This document shows positions 54,038 to 62,872 of a DNA stretch of 64,000 bases, one piece after another. Positions within the stretch are counted from its first letter, which is position 1. Each line of letters begins with the position of its first letter. Made by a program: the position numbers and the translations under genes. A model generated the notes under the pieces. That model was not told the origin of the DNA. It saw only the letters and a program-made list of their open reading frames with translations, and searched no databases. The DNA lies in assembly GCF_002849715.1 (NCBI RefSeq), contig NZ_CP018863.1:4030001-4094000 (forward strand), in the 5' to 3' direction. The stretch is from Arthrobacter crystallopoietes (GTDB taxonomy: Bacteria; Actinomycetota; Actinomycetes; Actinomycetales; Micrococcaceae).

Positions 54038-55714
54038 ATGAGTGCTTCGACTTCATCCGATACCTATCAGCCGAAAACCAGTCTCGGACGTGTCACCAAC
54101 TTCGTAGACACTCGAGTTGGCGGTTCGTCCATCGTCAAGGAATTCGGTCGCAAGATCTTCCCGGACCACTGGTCGTTCATGTTCGGCGAAGTGGCCCTAT
54201 ACACCTTCGTGATCCTGCTGCTGTCGGGAACGTTCCTAACGCTGTTCTTCGATCCGTCGATGGCAGAAACGCACTATGACGGATCCTATGTCCCGCTTAA
54301 GGGTGTAGAAATGTCTGTCGCATACGCCTCAACCTTGGATATCTCTTTCGATATCCGCGGTGGGCTCTTTATGCGCCAGCTGCACCATTGGTCTGCGCTG
54401 CTCTTTGTAGCGTCGGTCTCGGTGCACATGCTTCGCGTATTCTTTACCGGCGCCTTCCGTCGTCCGCGTGAGCTCAACTGGCTCGTCGGCTGTGTCCTCC
54501 TGATCCTGGCTCTGGCAGCAGGCTTCACCGGTTACTCACTGCCGGATGACCTTCTCTCTGGTAACGGACTGCGCATCATCGATGGTGTTATCAAGGCGAT
54601 TCCGCTCATCGGCACTTACCTATCCATGTTGATCTTCGGGGGCGAGTTCCCGGGCACGGCAATCGTGGGACGTCTCTACGTGATGCACATTCTCGTGGTG
54701 CCCGCGCTGATCCTTCTGATGATCGTCATTCACCTGTTTATGGTTGTTACCCACAAGCACACGCAGTACCCCGGCCCGGGCCGTACGGAAACCAATGTCG
54801 TCGGTTTTCCTGTTGGACCGGTCTACGCGGCAAAGGCAGGCGGATTCTTCTTCATCGTCTTCGGTGTGGTCGCGGTCATCGCGGCCAACTTCCAGATCCT
54901 TCCGATCTGGGATTACGGCCCCTACGACCCCTCCCCTGTTTCCGCCGGTACCCAGCCGGACTGGTACATCGGTTTCGTGGACGGTGCGCTTCGACTCATG
55001 CCAGGTGTCCTCTGGGGCTTCCCGTTTGAATACGTGATCTTCGGCGGTTTCACGCTGTCGCTGAACGTATTGCTCCCGGCCCTCGTTCCGGCGGGCATTC
55101 TGTTCGGCCTGATGTTTGGGTGGCCGTGGATCGAACGCTGGGTAACCAAGGACGACCGCGAACACCACATCCTGGACCGTCCACGCAACGCTCCCTTCCG
55201 TACAGCAACCGGTGTGGCCGGGGTGATCTGGTACTGCGTCATGTGGGCAGCAGCCAGCTCCGACCTCATCGCTACTCACTTCCTCGTGTCGCTGAACGAT
55301 GTCACCTACTGGCTCCGCGCGCTGTTCTTCATCGGACCGATCATCGGGTTCATCGTGACCCGGAGAATCTGCCTCGCGCTGCAGCGCAAGGACCGTGAGA
55401 TCGTTCTCCACGGCCGCGAGACCGGACGTATTGTCCGTCTCCCGCATGGCGAGTTCATCGAGGTCCATGCGCCGCTGAACGACTACAAGCTGCACCGCTT
55501 GGTCAGCTTCGAGTCCCCGGAGGTTCAGCCAGCCGAGCCGGACGCCAACGGAAAGATCTCCGGCACCGAGAACCTACGTGGGCGCCTGTCCCGCTTCTTC
55601 TTCGAGGACCGTGTCGCTCCCGTTACACCGGCCGAGCTCGCAGCCGCCCACAGCCATGGCAGCCACGAAGAAATCGAAACCGCAGAGAGCAAGGCTGAAA
55701 TCTCCAGCCACTGA
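54038..55714 (+). CDS. qcrB: Cytochrome b subunit of the bcc complex
   Basis: 558-residue cytochrome b with eight or more membrane helices. LHHWSALLFVASVSVHMLRVF (two His heme ligands), ELNWLVGCVLLILALAAGFTGYSLP and HILVVPALILLMIVIHLFM (the other pair), and PEW-like loop QPDWYIGFVDG are recognisable. A C-terminal extension of ~130 residues, rich in charged residues and His, is typical of the actinobacterial protein. It oxidises menaquinol in the membrane. It lies directly after qcrA. Confidence 0.96.
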   Translation: MSASTSSDTYQPKTSLGRVTNFVDTRVGGSSIVKEFGRKIFPDHWSFMFGEVALYTFVILLLSGTFLTLFFDPSMAETHYDGSYVPLKGVEMSVAYASTLDISFDIRGGLFMRQLHHWSALLFVASVSVHMLRVFFTGAFRRPRELNWLVGCVLLILALAAGFTGYSLPDDLLSGNGLRIIDGVIKAIPLIGTYLSMLIFGGEFPGTAIVGRLYVMHILVVPALILLMIVIHLFMVVTHKHTQYPGPGRTETNVVGFPVGPVYAAKAGGFFFIVFGVVAVIAANFQILPIWDYGPYDPSPVSAGTQPDWYIGFVDGALRLMPGVLWGFPFEYVIFGGFTLSLNVLLPALVPAGILFGLMFGWPWIERWVTKDDREHHILDRPRNAPFRTATGVAGVIWYCVMWAAASSDLIATHFLVSLNDVTYWLRALFFIGPIIGFIVTRRICLALQRKDREIVLHGRETGRIVRLPHGEFIEVHAPLNDYKLHRLVSFESPEVQPAEPDANGKISGTENLRGRLSRFFFEDRVAPVTPAELAAAHSHGSHEEIETAESKAEISSH

Positions 55715-55727
55715 TCTCAACAAACAT

Positions 55728-55766
55728 GGAGGGCGGCTCCGGACCACTGGTCCGGAGCCGCCCTCC
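55728..55766 (+). terminator. Terminator of the ctaE-qcrCAB operon
   Basis: Near-perfect hairpin: 19 bases (55728-55746) match 55748-55766 in reverse complement, leaving a loop of about 5-7 bases once sterically closed. It begins 14 bases after the qcrB stop, and is followed by GCTTTACT. Confidence 0.85.
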
Positions 55767-55993
55767 GCTTTACTGAATAGTCAGGAATAAGTAACTGCCA
55801 ATATGGTCGGGCATGGTGAGCAAGAGGGCGGCCGGAATTCTGGTCTCATTCGCAGTATCGCTGGCCTGGCTATATAGGAGGATCACCGAACCGTCCTTGC
55901 CCCTCAGCAGCTACCACTGCGGCTCGAGTCCCTGGCTTACGAGCGCGCAGGCAGGAGTGTTCTCTACAGGCCTTTCCAGCCGGCTGGGGGCCT

Positions 55994-56782
55994 CTAGAAC
56001 CGCTTAACGTTGTAGGAACGCGGCGACCGCCCGCCAGGCCGCTGGAGGGGCACCCACAGCTTGTAGCGGTCGGCCCGGTAATACGAGATTGAAAAGTCTG
56101 CCATGGTTCTCGATACATAGGCGTGGCGTTGAATCTTGAGCAACGGGGCGCCGATGTCGACGTTCAGCAGTCTGGCGATAGATGGTTGCGCTGCTGTGGC
56201 TTCGATGGTGTCTTCGCCCCATTCCATCACCAACCCATAGCGTTCACTGAGAACGTTGTAGAGGGAGGTGGGAGGCGGATCATCCAGTATGCCAGGGACC
56301 CGGCTGGCAGGAATGAAGTTCTCATCCACGCTCATTGGATCGCCATCGGCCAGCATCAGCCGGCGGAAACGCACCACAGGCTGCCCTTCCTCAATCTGAA
56401 GCTCACGCGCAACCAGCGGGGCTGCGCCGATCTGCTCAAAGCTCAAGACCCGGGCGTCCGGGACCATGCCACGGCGCTGCATCTCTTCGCTGTAGGAAGT
56501 CAGCTTCACCTGCAGATCCAGTTTGGGTTGGCTTACGAATGTCCCAAGTCCCACGATGCGTTCCAGCACCTGCTCGGCGACCAGCGAGTCAATGGCTTGT
56601 CGCACCGTCATACGTGCCACACCGAAACGTTCAGTGAGTTCCCTTTCAGAGGGAAACGGTCCCCCTGGCTCGCAATTCTCCTTCGCATGACGCCGGAGTA
56701 TCTCACGCAATTGAGCGTGCTTGGAGGTTCTGGACGCATCGTCGATCTCTCCGGGAATCGCCGCTGCTGCTTTTGATACCAA
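55994..56782 (-). CDS. GntR/HutC-family transcriptional regulator
   Basis: 262-residue regulator with an N-terminal winged helix (residues ~20-90: KHAQLREILRRHAKENCEPG, FPSERELTERFGVARMTVRQ, LERIVGLGTFVSQP) and a UTRA/HutC effector domain (about 100-250: TSYSEEMQRRGMVPDARVLS, VVRFRRLMLADGDPMSVDEN, ISYYRADRYKLWV). Length and architecture fit DasR/NagR-like regulators, which respond to amino-sugar phosphates. A DasR-type palindrome upstream supports that group and suggests autoregulation. It stands alone between qcrB and ctaF; there are no sugar-use genes nearby. Confidence 0.85.
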   Translation of the reverse strand: MVSKAAAAIPGEIDDASRTSKHAQLREILRRHAKENCEPGGPFPSERELTERFGVARMTVRQAIDSLVAEQVLERIVGLGTFVSQPKLDLQVKLTSYSEEMQRRGMVPDARVLSFEQIGAAPLVARELQIEEGQPVVRFRRLMLADGDPMSVDENFIPASRVPGILDDPPPTSLYNVLSERYGLVMEWGEDTIEATAAQPSIARLLNVDIGAPLLKIQRHAYVSRTMADFSISYYRADRYKLWVPLQRPGGRSPRSYNVKRF

Positions 56783-56824
56783 AACACTCCCCTGCTCCGA
56801 ACTGATGCAACGACACTATTCTAG

Positions 56825-56840
56825 TCCGGTCTAGACCACT
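56825..56840. promoter_or_regulatory. DasR-type operator upstream of the GntR regulator
   Basis: TCCGGTCTAGACCACT, centred on the perfect palindrome GGTCTAGACC (56828-56837). The DasR-responsive element consensus is ACTGGTCTAGACCAGT; 13 of 16 positions agree. It lies 43 bases upstream of the regulator start. Confidence 0.6.
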
Positions 56841-56941
56841 GGGCTCGATGTTGTTGCGGCCACACGCCCGGAACCCCCGTGGCGATTCATTCGCGCCGAG
56901 TGGGATGGGAGGGCAGTCCAGTCTGTGTACGGCGCCGTTAA

Positions 56942-56982
56942 GCCCAAAGGGCCCGGAGCATCATGCTCCGGGCCCTTTGGGC
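56942..56982. terminator. Terminator of the ctaC-ctaD-ctaF operon
   Basis: Perfect 19-bp inverted repeat (56942-56960 with 56964-56982), separated by three bases, nine bases past the ctaF stop on the minus strand. No U tract. Confidence 0.8.
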
Positions 56983-56991
56983 AGTATTCAC

Positions 56992-57393
56992 TTAGTGTGC
57001 GTGATCTCCGCGGCTGTATTCATAAACCCAACCGATCAGTGCGACGACCAACAGGCCGACACCGATGTAGGTGATCCAGAAGCCCACGGCCAGACCGAGG
57101 AAGCCGGTTGCAGCCGCGAGGCTCAACACCAGCGGCCACCAGCTCCAGGGGCTGAAGTGCCCCTGCTCGCCGGAACCTTCGTGGATTTCTGCATCCACCC
57201 GGTCCTCGGGACGGGCACCAACACGACGGCCGGTGAACCACAGGTACCCGCCGATCATCACTGAAAGACCAGCCGTCAGAAGCAGGGCCAGATAGCCGAC
57301 GTGTTCCTGCCAATCGACCATGAAACCGTAGACTACGGCGACGATCGCAAAGAACGGAGCGAGTCCGATAAAGAGCCAGGATTCAACCTTCAT
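56992..57393 (-). CDS. ctaF: Cytochrome c oxidase subunit IV (actinobacterial)
   Basis: 133-residue, four-helix actinobacterial subunit IV. Helices are seen at WLFIGLAPFFAIVAVVYGFM, GYLALLLTAGLSVMIGGYLW, WPLVLSLAAATGFLGLAVGF and ITYIGVGLLVVALIGWVY, with a hydrophilic loop RRVGARPEDRVDAEIHEGSG. It stabilises the oxidase in the membrane. Its ATG lies three bases after the ctaD stop, so they are co-translated. Confidence 0.95.
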   Translation of the reverse strand: MKVESWLFIGLAPFFAIVAVVYGFMVDWQEHVGYLALLLTAGLSVMIGGYLWFTGRRVGARPEDRVDAEIHEGSGEQGHFSPWSWWPLVLSLAAATGFLGLAVGFWITYIGVGLLVVALIGWVYEYSRGDHAH

Positions 57394-57396
57394 GCG

Positions 57397-59124
57397 CTAT
57401 GCATCCTCTCGGTCGGCCGGTCCGAAGACCTGGGCGGCCGGAGCGGGCTGCTTCGGCGTGTGTTTGGGAGCGAGCTCCGGATGGTGCAGGTCCAGGGCAG
57501 GCCGCTCGGAACGGATCCGAGGCAAGGAGGTGAAGTTGTGGCGCGGCGGCGGGCAGGAAGTCGCCCATTCCAATGACGCACCGAAACCCCAAGGATCGTC
57601 GACCTCGACCTTCTTGCCATTCCGCCAAGTGATGTACACGTTCCAGAAGAACGGAATCAGGGACGCGCCGAGCACGAACGAGGAGATAGTGGAGAACTGG
57701 TTCATCGCGGTGAAGTTGTCTTCAGGAAGGTAGTCCGCATACCGACGAGGCATTCCGATGACTCCGAGCCAGTGCTGGATCAGGAAGGTGCCGTGGAAGC
57801 CAAGGAACAGGAGCCAGAAGTGGATCTTGCCGAGGCGTTCGTTGAGCATCTTGCCTGTCCACTTCGGCCACCAGAAGTAGAAACCGGCGAACATCGCGAA
57901 GACCACGGTTCCGAAGACTACATAGTGGAAGTGCGCGACTACGAAGTAAGTGTCCGACACATGGAAGTCCAGCGGCGGTGACGCCAGAATGATACCGGTC
58001 AGGCCGCCGAAGAGGAAGGTGACCAGGAAGCCAATGCTCCAAAGCATTGGTGTCTCGAACGTGATCGATCCACGCCACATGGTGCCGATCCAGTTGAAGA
58101 ATTTCACGCCGGTAGGCACTGCGATCAGCATGGTCATGAAGGCGAAGAACGGCAGCATGACCGAGCCGGTAACGTACATGTGGTGCGCCCAGACGGTAAC
58201 AGACAAGGCAGCAATGGCAATTGTCGCGTACACCAAGCCCTTGTAACCGAAGATTGGTTTGCGGCTGAACACCGGGAAGATCTCGGAGACGATGCCGAAG
58301 AACGGCAGGGCGATGATGTAGACCTCTGGGTGTCCGAAGAACCAGAAAAGGTGCTGCCACAGAATGGCGCCGCCGTTCTCCGGGTTGAAGATGTGGGCCC
58401 CAAATCGTCGGTCCGCTCCCAACGCAAACAACGCGGCAGCCAGCGGGGGGAACGCCATCATCACGAGGATCGCGGTGACAAGCGTGTTCCAGGTGAAGAT
58501 CGGCATACGCCACATGGTCATGCCCGGGGCACGCATGCAGACGATGGTGGTAATGAAGTTGACCGAGCCGAGAATGGTGCCGAAACCGGACAAAGCCAAG
58601 CCGAAGACCCAGAGGTCTCCGCCCACACCGGGCGAGAACGTTGTGCTGGACAGCGGCGCGTAGGCAAACCAGCCGAAGGACGCCGCACCCTGCGGGGTAA
58701 TGAAACCAGCAACTGCGATGGTGCTGCCGAAAAGGAAGAACCAGAAGGCCAGGGCATTCAACCGCGGGAAGGCAACATCCGGTGCACCAATCTGAAGCGG
58801 CATGATCACGTTGGCAAAGCCGGCGAACAGCGGCGTTGCGAACATCAGCAGCATGACCGTGCCGTGCATGGTGAACAGCTGGTTGTACTGCTCCTTGGTT
58901 TGCAGGATCTGCATACCGGGTTCAAACAGCTCCGCACGGATGACCAGCGCCATCACGCCGCCGAGGCAGAAGAAAATGAACGACGCAATCAGGTACATGT
59001 ACCCGATGGTCTTGTGGTCCGTCGAAGTGATCCAGTTGACGACGATGCGTCCCTTGGAGCGGGGAACGACGCGCGGCGCTACTGTCGTGCCGGTTTCATC
59101 GGCGGTGTACTCGTAAGTAGACAC
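57397..59124 (-). CDS. ctaD: Cytochrome c oxidase subunit I
   Basis: 575-residue catalytic subunit of the aa3 oxidase, twelve membrane helices, reducing O2 to water and pumping protons. Metal ligands are visible: [20 protein letters not shown] (His for heme a), [17 protein letters not shown] (CuB His and the cross-linked Tyr), [10 protein letters not shown] (two CuB His) and [11 protein letters not shown] (heme a3 and heme a His). The K-channel/D-channel residues were not checked. C-terminal tail is Pro/His-rich. It sits 18 bases after ctaC and before ctaF. Confidence 0.97.
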   Translation of the reverse strand: MSTYEYTADETGTTVAPRVVPRSKGRIVVNWITSTDHKTIGYMYLIASFIFFCLGGVMALVIRAELFEPGMQILQTKEQYNQLFTMHGTVMLLMFATPLFAGFANVIMPLQIGAPDVAFPRLNALAFWFFLFGSTIAVAGFITPQGAASFGWFAYAPLSSTTFSPGVGGDLWVFGLALSGFGTILGSVNFITTIVCMRAPGMTMWRMPIFTWNTLVTAILVMMAFPPLAAALFALGADRRFGAHIFNPENGGAILWQHLFWFFGHPEVYIIALPFFGIVSEIFPVFSRKPIFGYKGLVYATIAIAALSVTVWAHHMYVTGSVMLPFFAFMTMLIAVPTGVKFFNWIGTMWRGSITFETPMLWSIGFLVTFLFGGLTGIILASPPLDFHVSDTYFVVAHFHYVVFGTVVFAMFAGFYFWWPKWTGKMLNERLGKIHFWLLFLGFHGTFLIQHWLGVIGMPRRYADYLPEDNFTAMNQFSTISSFVLGASLIPFFWNVYITWRNGKKVEVDDPWGFGASLEWATSCPPPRHNFTSLPRIRSERPALDLHHPELAPKHTPKQPAPAAQVFGPADREDA

Positions 59125-59142
59125 TAGTTTTCCCTGCCTTCC

Positions 59143-59988
59143 TTACTCAGCCGATTCGGCGTACGGGTTACGGTCATATTCCTCACCGATCTGACCGTCT
59201 TCAAGCTCGCTCATGCGCTGCTCGAATTCGGCCTCGGAGACGACCTCCACACGGAACAGCATTTCCGAATGGTATTCGCCGCAAAGCTCGGCGCACTTTC
59301 CATCAAAGACGCCTTCACGCTGAGGAGTCAACGTTATGTAGTTGGTCTTGCCCGGGATCATGTCCACCTTCTGCAGGAACGCAGGTACCCAGAAGGAGTG
59401 GATGACGTCGCGGGAGTTGAGCTGCAGCTCTACGCTCTGGTTCACCGGCAGGTAAAGAGTGGGCAGAGTCTCCGGGATACCCGTTTCGCCAGTCAGGTGT
59501 GCCTGAACGCCTGCGAGGTACTTGTCTTCCGTGACGTAGTTAAAGTCCCAGGACCACTGCTTACCGCGGATATCAATGATCTGGTCCGGGTTGTCGTCCC
59601 GGGCCGTGATGGCGCTCATGTCCTTTTCGGTGAAGTAGAACAGCACCATAACCATGACCAACGGTACAGCCGTATAGAAGATTTCCAACGGCAGGTTGTA
59701 GCTGATCTGGCGCGGATAGCCCGTCTCGTTCTTCCGGCGGCGGTACGCCACGATGCACCAGATAAGCAGGCCCCAAGTGATGACGCCGATGGCCAGTGCG
59801 GCAATCCAGGAGTTCACCCACAAATCGATGACCCGATCGGTGTGGTTGGTTGTACCCCGTTCAGTGGGCAACCATCCCAATCGGACTTCTTCTGAACATC
59901 CCGTCAACAACAGCGCGCCTACTACGCCAAGGCCCGTAGCCTTGGTGATCCTGGCGCGCCGACTGCCGGTTCGGTCGTGCGAACTCAC
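59143..59988 (-). CDS. ctaC: Cytochrome c oxidase subunit II
   Basis: 281-residue lipoprotein subunit with the CuA centre that receives electrons from cytochrome c. GTG start at 59988 has GAGGAAGGG six bases upstream; the frame continues to 60102, but without a signal-like start. The signal ends with lipobox LTGC. Two membrane helices follow (WIAALAIGVITWGLLIWCIV and LEIFYTAVPLVMVMVLFYF). The electron-entry Trp is in GKQWSWDFNY, and the CuA site is VIHSFWVP plus CAELCGEYHSEM. It heads the ctaC-ctaD-ctaF operon. Confidence 0.96.
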   Translation of the reverse strand: MSSHDRTGSRRARITKATGLGVVGALLLTGCSEEVRLGWLPTERGTTNHTDRVIDLWVNSWIAALAIGVITWGLLIWCIVAYRRRKNETGYPRQISYNLPLEIFYTAVPLVMVMVLFYFTEKDMSAITARDDNPDQIIDIRGKQWSWDFNYVTEDKYLAGVQAHLTGETGIPETLPTLYLPVNQSVELQLNSRDVIHSFWVPAFLQKVDMIPGKTNYITLTPQREGVFDGKCAELCGEYHSEMLFRVEVVSEAEFEQRMSELEDGQIGEEYDRNPYAESAE

Positions 59989-60179
59989 AGACGGCCCTTC
60001 CTCTTGTTTCGTGCAAGTGATGCGCACGCGGCACGGAGATTTCCGCGCTGAGACCGCGCACGCATATTCAGTTTTACTACTCACTGTAGAGCTTACCCTC
60101 ACCGATGACGTGGATGTGACAGATTGCCTCCGTGCGTCGGCGTCGGATACCTGCCCCCAGGCTGCCTACAGGGCCCGTT

Positions 60180-60566
60180 CTAGTGGAACGAGTCTCCACA
60201 GGCACAGGACCCACCAGCATTCGGGTTATCGATGGTAAAGCCCTGCTTGGAAATGGTGTCCTCGAAGTCGATCGAAGCACCGCTGAGGTAAGGAACACTC
60301 ATCTTGTCCACGATGACCTCCACGCCGTCGAAGTCGCGCACTGCGTCCCCGTCCAGCATGCGCTCGTCGAAGTAGAGCTGGTAAATGAGCCCCGAACATC
60401 CGCCGGGCTGTACGGCAACGCGCAGACGAAGATCTGTGCGGCCCTCCTGTTCGAGCAGACTGCGGACCTTGCCGGCTGCAACGTCGCTTAGGGCAACCTC
60501 GTGCGTAGGCAGTTCAGCCTCGGTCTGGGTTGTGGTGTCGGTTGCAGTGCTGGTGGTTTCACTCAT
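60180..60566 (-). CDS. Iron-sulfur cluster insertion protein (HesB/IscA/ErpA type)
   Basis: 128-residue A-type carrier that delivers Fe-S clusters to apo-proteins. The three cluster Cys residues are in GGCSG (residue ~57) and CACGDS (the C-terminal CxC). Other family segments are LSDVAAGKVRSLLEQEGR and LSGASIDFEDTISKQGFTIDNPN. The N-terminal ~22 residues are Thr/Glu-rich and not conserved. AAGGAATAGCA precedes the ATG. It lies 190 bases upstream of ctaC, in the same direction, and may supply the Rieske and other Fe-S enzymes. Confidence 0.93.
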   Translation of the reverse strand: MSETTSTATDTTTQTEAELPTHEVALSDVAAGKVRSLLEQEGRTDLRLRVAVQPGGCSGLIYQLYFDERMLDGDAVRDFDGVEVIVDKMSVPYLSGASIDFEDTISKQGFTIDNPNAGGSCACGDSFH

Positions 60567-60722
60567 TGCTATTCCTTATCTTTGACTGGCCAGCAGGTGA
60601 CCTGCTGCTATCACTCAGCGGTGCTCTGGCTCCCCTTCTATGTTACGACCCGGGCAGTTATTTCGGACAACCGGCCAATCTGCGGCCGTGATGTCGGCTT
60701 CCGCGAAGCGATCCGAACTGAT

Positions 60723-62147
60723 TCATTGGCCAGCAACGTTTAGGCGTGCCAGCAGTAGCGCCTCGGCCAGCACCGCATTGCGGAAATCACCCAGATGGAG
60801 CGATTCGTTCGCGGAATGGGCGCGTGAATCGGGATCTTCGACGCCCGTAATCAGGATCTGCGCCTGCGGAAACAGCTCGGTCAGATCAGCGATGAATGGT
60901 ATTGACCCTCCCATGCCCGCCTCGACGGGCTGTGTATTCCACGCTGTTCCAAGTGCCCAGAGCGCGGCTTGGGCAGCCGAGGCGTTTGTATCGGTGGCGA
61001 ATGCGTTGCCTCGTTCGCCGGGTACAAAGGACACTTCAGCCCCGAAGGGAGCATGGTTGCCGATATGGGTGGCAATGGCTTCCATGGCTGCATCAGGATC
61101 CTGGCCAGGCGCCAGCCGCACACTGATTTTTGCGCGTGCAGAGGGCAAGAGAGTGTTGGAGCTCAATGCCACGCTCGGCACGTCCATGCCAATGACCGAC
61201 AGCGCCGGCTTGTTCCAGAGCCGATCTGCGATGCTTCCTTTCCCAGCAAGCTGCACTGACTCCAGTACCGAACTGTCCCGACGGAAATCTTCCTCTGGAT
61301 AGTCCACGGTCGCGGGCCCCGCGGAGACAAGTCCTTCGATGGCCACTTCACCGGCGTCGTCGTGGAACGTGGAAATGAGCCGGGCCATGAGCGTGGGCGC
61401 ATCCAGCAAGGGTCCGCCGAACATGCCCGAGTGCACGGCGTGTTCCAGTGCCCGCAGTTCAATGACCCCGTCAACCAGCCCGCGCAGGCTTGTGGTGAGG
61501 GCAGGTACGCCTACCTTCCAGTTGGCTGAGTCGGCGACAATGATGATGTCCGCGCGGAGCAACTCCTGGTGTGTTTCCAGGAACGTGCGGAATGTCGGGG
61601 AACCTGCTTCTTCTTCCCCTTCGATAAAGAACGTCACTCCGACGCCGAAGTCCTCCCCCATTGTCGCCAGCAGCGCCTCCAAAGATGCGACATGAGCCAT
61701 GATGCCGGCCTTATCATCGGCCGCTCCTCTGCCGAAGAGCCGCCCGTCCTTTTCGGTTGCGGCGAAGGGCTCAGTTTTCCAAAGCGCCACGTCACCCGGG
61801 GGCTGGACATCATGGTGCGCATACAAGAGGACGGTGGGCTTGCCGGGTGCCGCCGGCCGCCGCGCCACGACAGCGGGACCGCCTTCGGTCTCCCCGTTGG
61901 AAACGCTCAGGATCTGCACGTCACTCAAGCCCAGACCGCGTATCAGTTCGGCAACGGTTTCGGCGCTGGTTGCCAGTTCTGCCGGGTCGAATGCCTCCCA
62001 GGCGATGCCAGGTATGGCGACGAGTTCTTTCAAGGACGTAATGGTCTGGCCCATCCTGGCGTCGACTGCCTGTGCGAGGGTGTCTACGTCGACTGGCTGG
62101 GCGCGTGTTGCCGCCGGATGATGGCCGGAATCAGAAGGACTTGTCAT
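60723..62147 (-). CDS. M20 family dipeptidase
   Basis: 474-residue zinc peptidase of the M20 family, carnosinase/PepV-like. YAHHDVQPPGD (residues ~90-100) supplies the first metal His and Asp, GRGAADDKAG (~119-128) the bridging Asp, EGEEEAGSP (~155) the catalytic Glu pair, and HSGMFGG the dimerisation-domain substrate His. RAHSANESLHLGDF near the end provides the last metal ligand. The ATG at 62147 begins the conserved part; a longer frame upstream to 62318 overlaps the divergent DUF3043 gene and is rejected. It hydrolyses dipeptides in the cytoplasm. Confidence 0.92.
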   Translation of the reverse strand: MTSPSDSGHHPAATRAQPVDVDTLAQAVDARMGQTITSLKELVAIPGIAWEAFDPAELATSAETVAELIRGLGLSDVQILSVSNGETEGGPAVVARRPAAPGKPTVLLYAHHDVQPPGDVALWKTEPFAATEKDGRLFGRGAADDKAGIMAHVASLEALLATMGEDFGVGVTFFIEGEEEAGSPTFRTFLETHQELLRADIIIVADSANWKVGVPALTTSLRGLVDGVIELRALEHAVHSGMFGGPLLDAPTLMARLISTFHDDAGEVAIEGLVSAGPATVDYPEEDFRRDSSVLESVQLAGKGSIADRLWNKPALSVIGMDVPSVALSSNTLLPSARAKISVRLAPGQDPDAAMEAIATHIGNHAPFGAEVSFVPGERGNAFATDTNASAAQAALWALGTAWNTQPVEAGMGGSIPFIADLTELFPQAQILITGVEDPDSRAHSANESLHLGDFRNAVLAEALLLARLNVAGQ

Positions 62148-62196
62148 ACCGGCCACCCTACCCTCGGCCCCGGCACGGGCGGCAAGGACTGCAAGG

Positions 62197-62202
62197 TATT
62201 CT
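62197..62202 (+). promoter_or_regulatory. -10 element of the DUF3043 gene
   Basis: TATTCT ends six bases before the GTG start at 62209; no Shine-Dalgarno sequence at proper spacing, so a leaderless transcript is likely. Confidence 0.35.
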
Positions 62203-62208
62203 GTAGGG

Positions 62209-62802
62209 GTGTTTGGACGAAAAAAAGAGGCTCCCTCGCCCCAGGAAACCGTAGACCAGCAGGCCCAGGCCGTCCCTGAACGGGACCAGATGACGGGCAA
62301 AGGCGCGCCGACGCCCAAACGGAAGGCTCAGGAAGCCGCGCGCAAGCGTCCGCTCGTTCCGAACGACCGTAAGGCGGCACGGGCCGCCAGCCGGGATGCG
62401 CAGCGCGAAGAGCGGATCCGCATGCGCCAGGCCATGGACACCGGGGACGAGCGCCATCTGCCGTTCCGCGACAAGGGGCCGCAGAAGCGCTTCGTCCGCG
62501 ACTTTGTTGACGCCCGTTGGGTCCTCGGCGAGTTCCTGATCGTGTTCGCACTGATCTTTGTTGTGCTCAGCTTCATCCGCGACCTGAACGTCCAGGCGAT
62601 CATTCTGGTCGGTTTCTGGATTCTGCTTGCCTGCGTGGCGATTGATGCCTTCATCCTGGGACGCCAGCTCAAGAAGCGGTTGGTCGCTAAGTTCGGAGAG
62701 TCGGAACGCGGCGCCGTTTGGTACGGCGTGATGCGCGGACTGCAGTTGCGCCGGATGCGTCTGCCCAAGCCGCAGGTCAAGCGCGGCCAGTACCCCTCCT
62801 AA
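62209..62802 (+). CDS. DUF3043 family membrane protein
   Basis: 197-residue actinobacterial protein of unknown function. The first ~100 residues are highly charged (PKRKAQEAARKRPLVPND and REERIRMRQAMDTGDERHLP), followed by FVRDFVDARWVLGEFLI and two transmembrane helices (about residues 103-122 and 127-147), then a basic C-terminus. DARWxxGEF is a conserved hallmark of the family. The start is GTG 62209, only 61 bases from the divergent dipeptidase start. A 20-bp hairpin follows. Confidence 0.88.
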   Translation: MFGRKKEAPSPQETVDQQAQAVPERDQMTGKGAPTPKRKAQEAARKRPLVPNDRKAARAASRDAQREERIRMRQAMDTGDERHLPFRDKGPQKRFVRDFVDARWVLGEFLIVFALIFVVLSFIRDLNVQAIILVGFWILLACVAIDAFILGRQLKKRLVAKFGESERGAVWYGVMRGLQLRRMRLPKPQVKRGQYPS

Positions 62803-62814
62803 GCAACCCCAGTT

Positions 62815-62859
62815 AAACCATCGGGGGCCGGATCATGACGATCCGGCCCCCGATGGTTT
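62815..62859. terminator. Bidirectional terminator between the DUF3043 gene and pyrD
   Basis: Perfect 20-bp inverted repeat (62815-62834 with 62840-62859) and a 5-base loop between convergent genes. AAA starts the left arm and TTT ends the right. Confidence 0.85.
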
Positions 62860-62872
62860 AACCGCTCCAAAG

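Noticed and set aside
55813..56007. 64-codon plus-strand frame after the qcrB terminator
   Set aside because: No ribosome binding site, overlaps the 3' end of the GntR gene antisense, and resembles no known protein.
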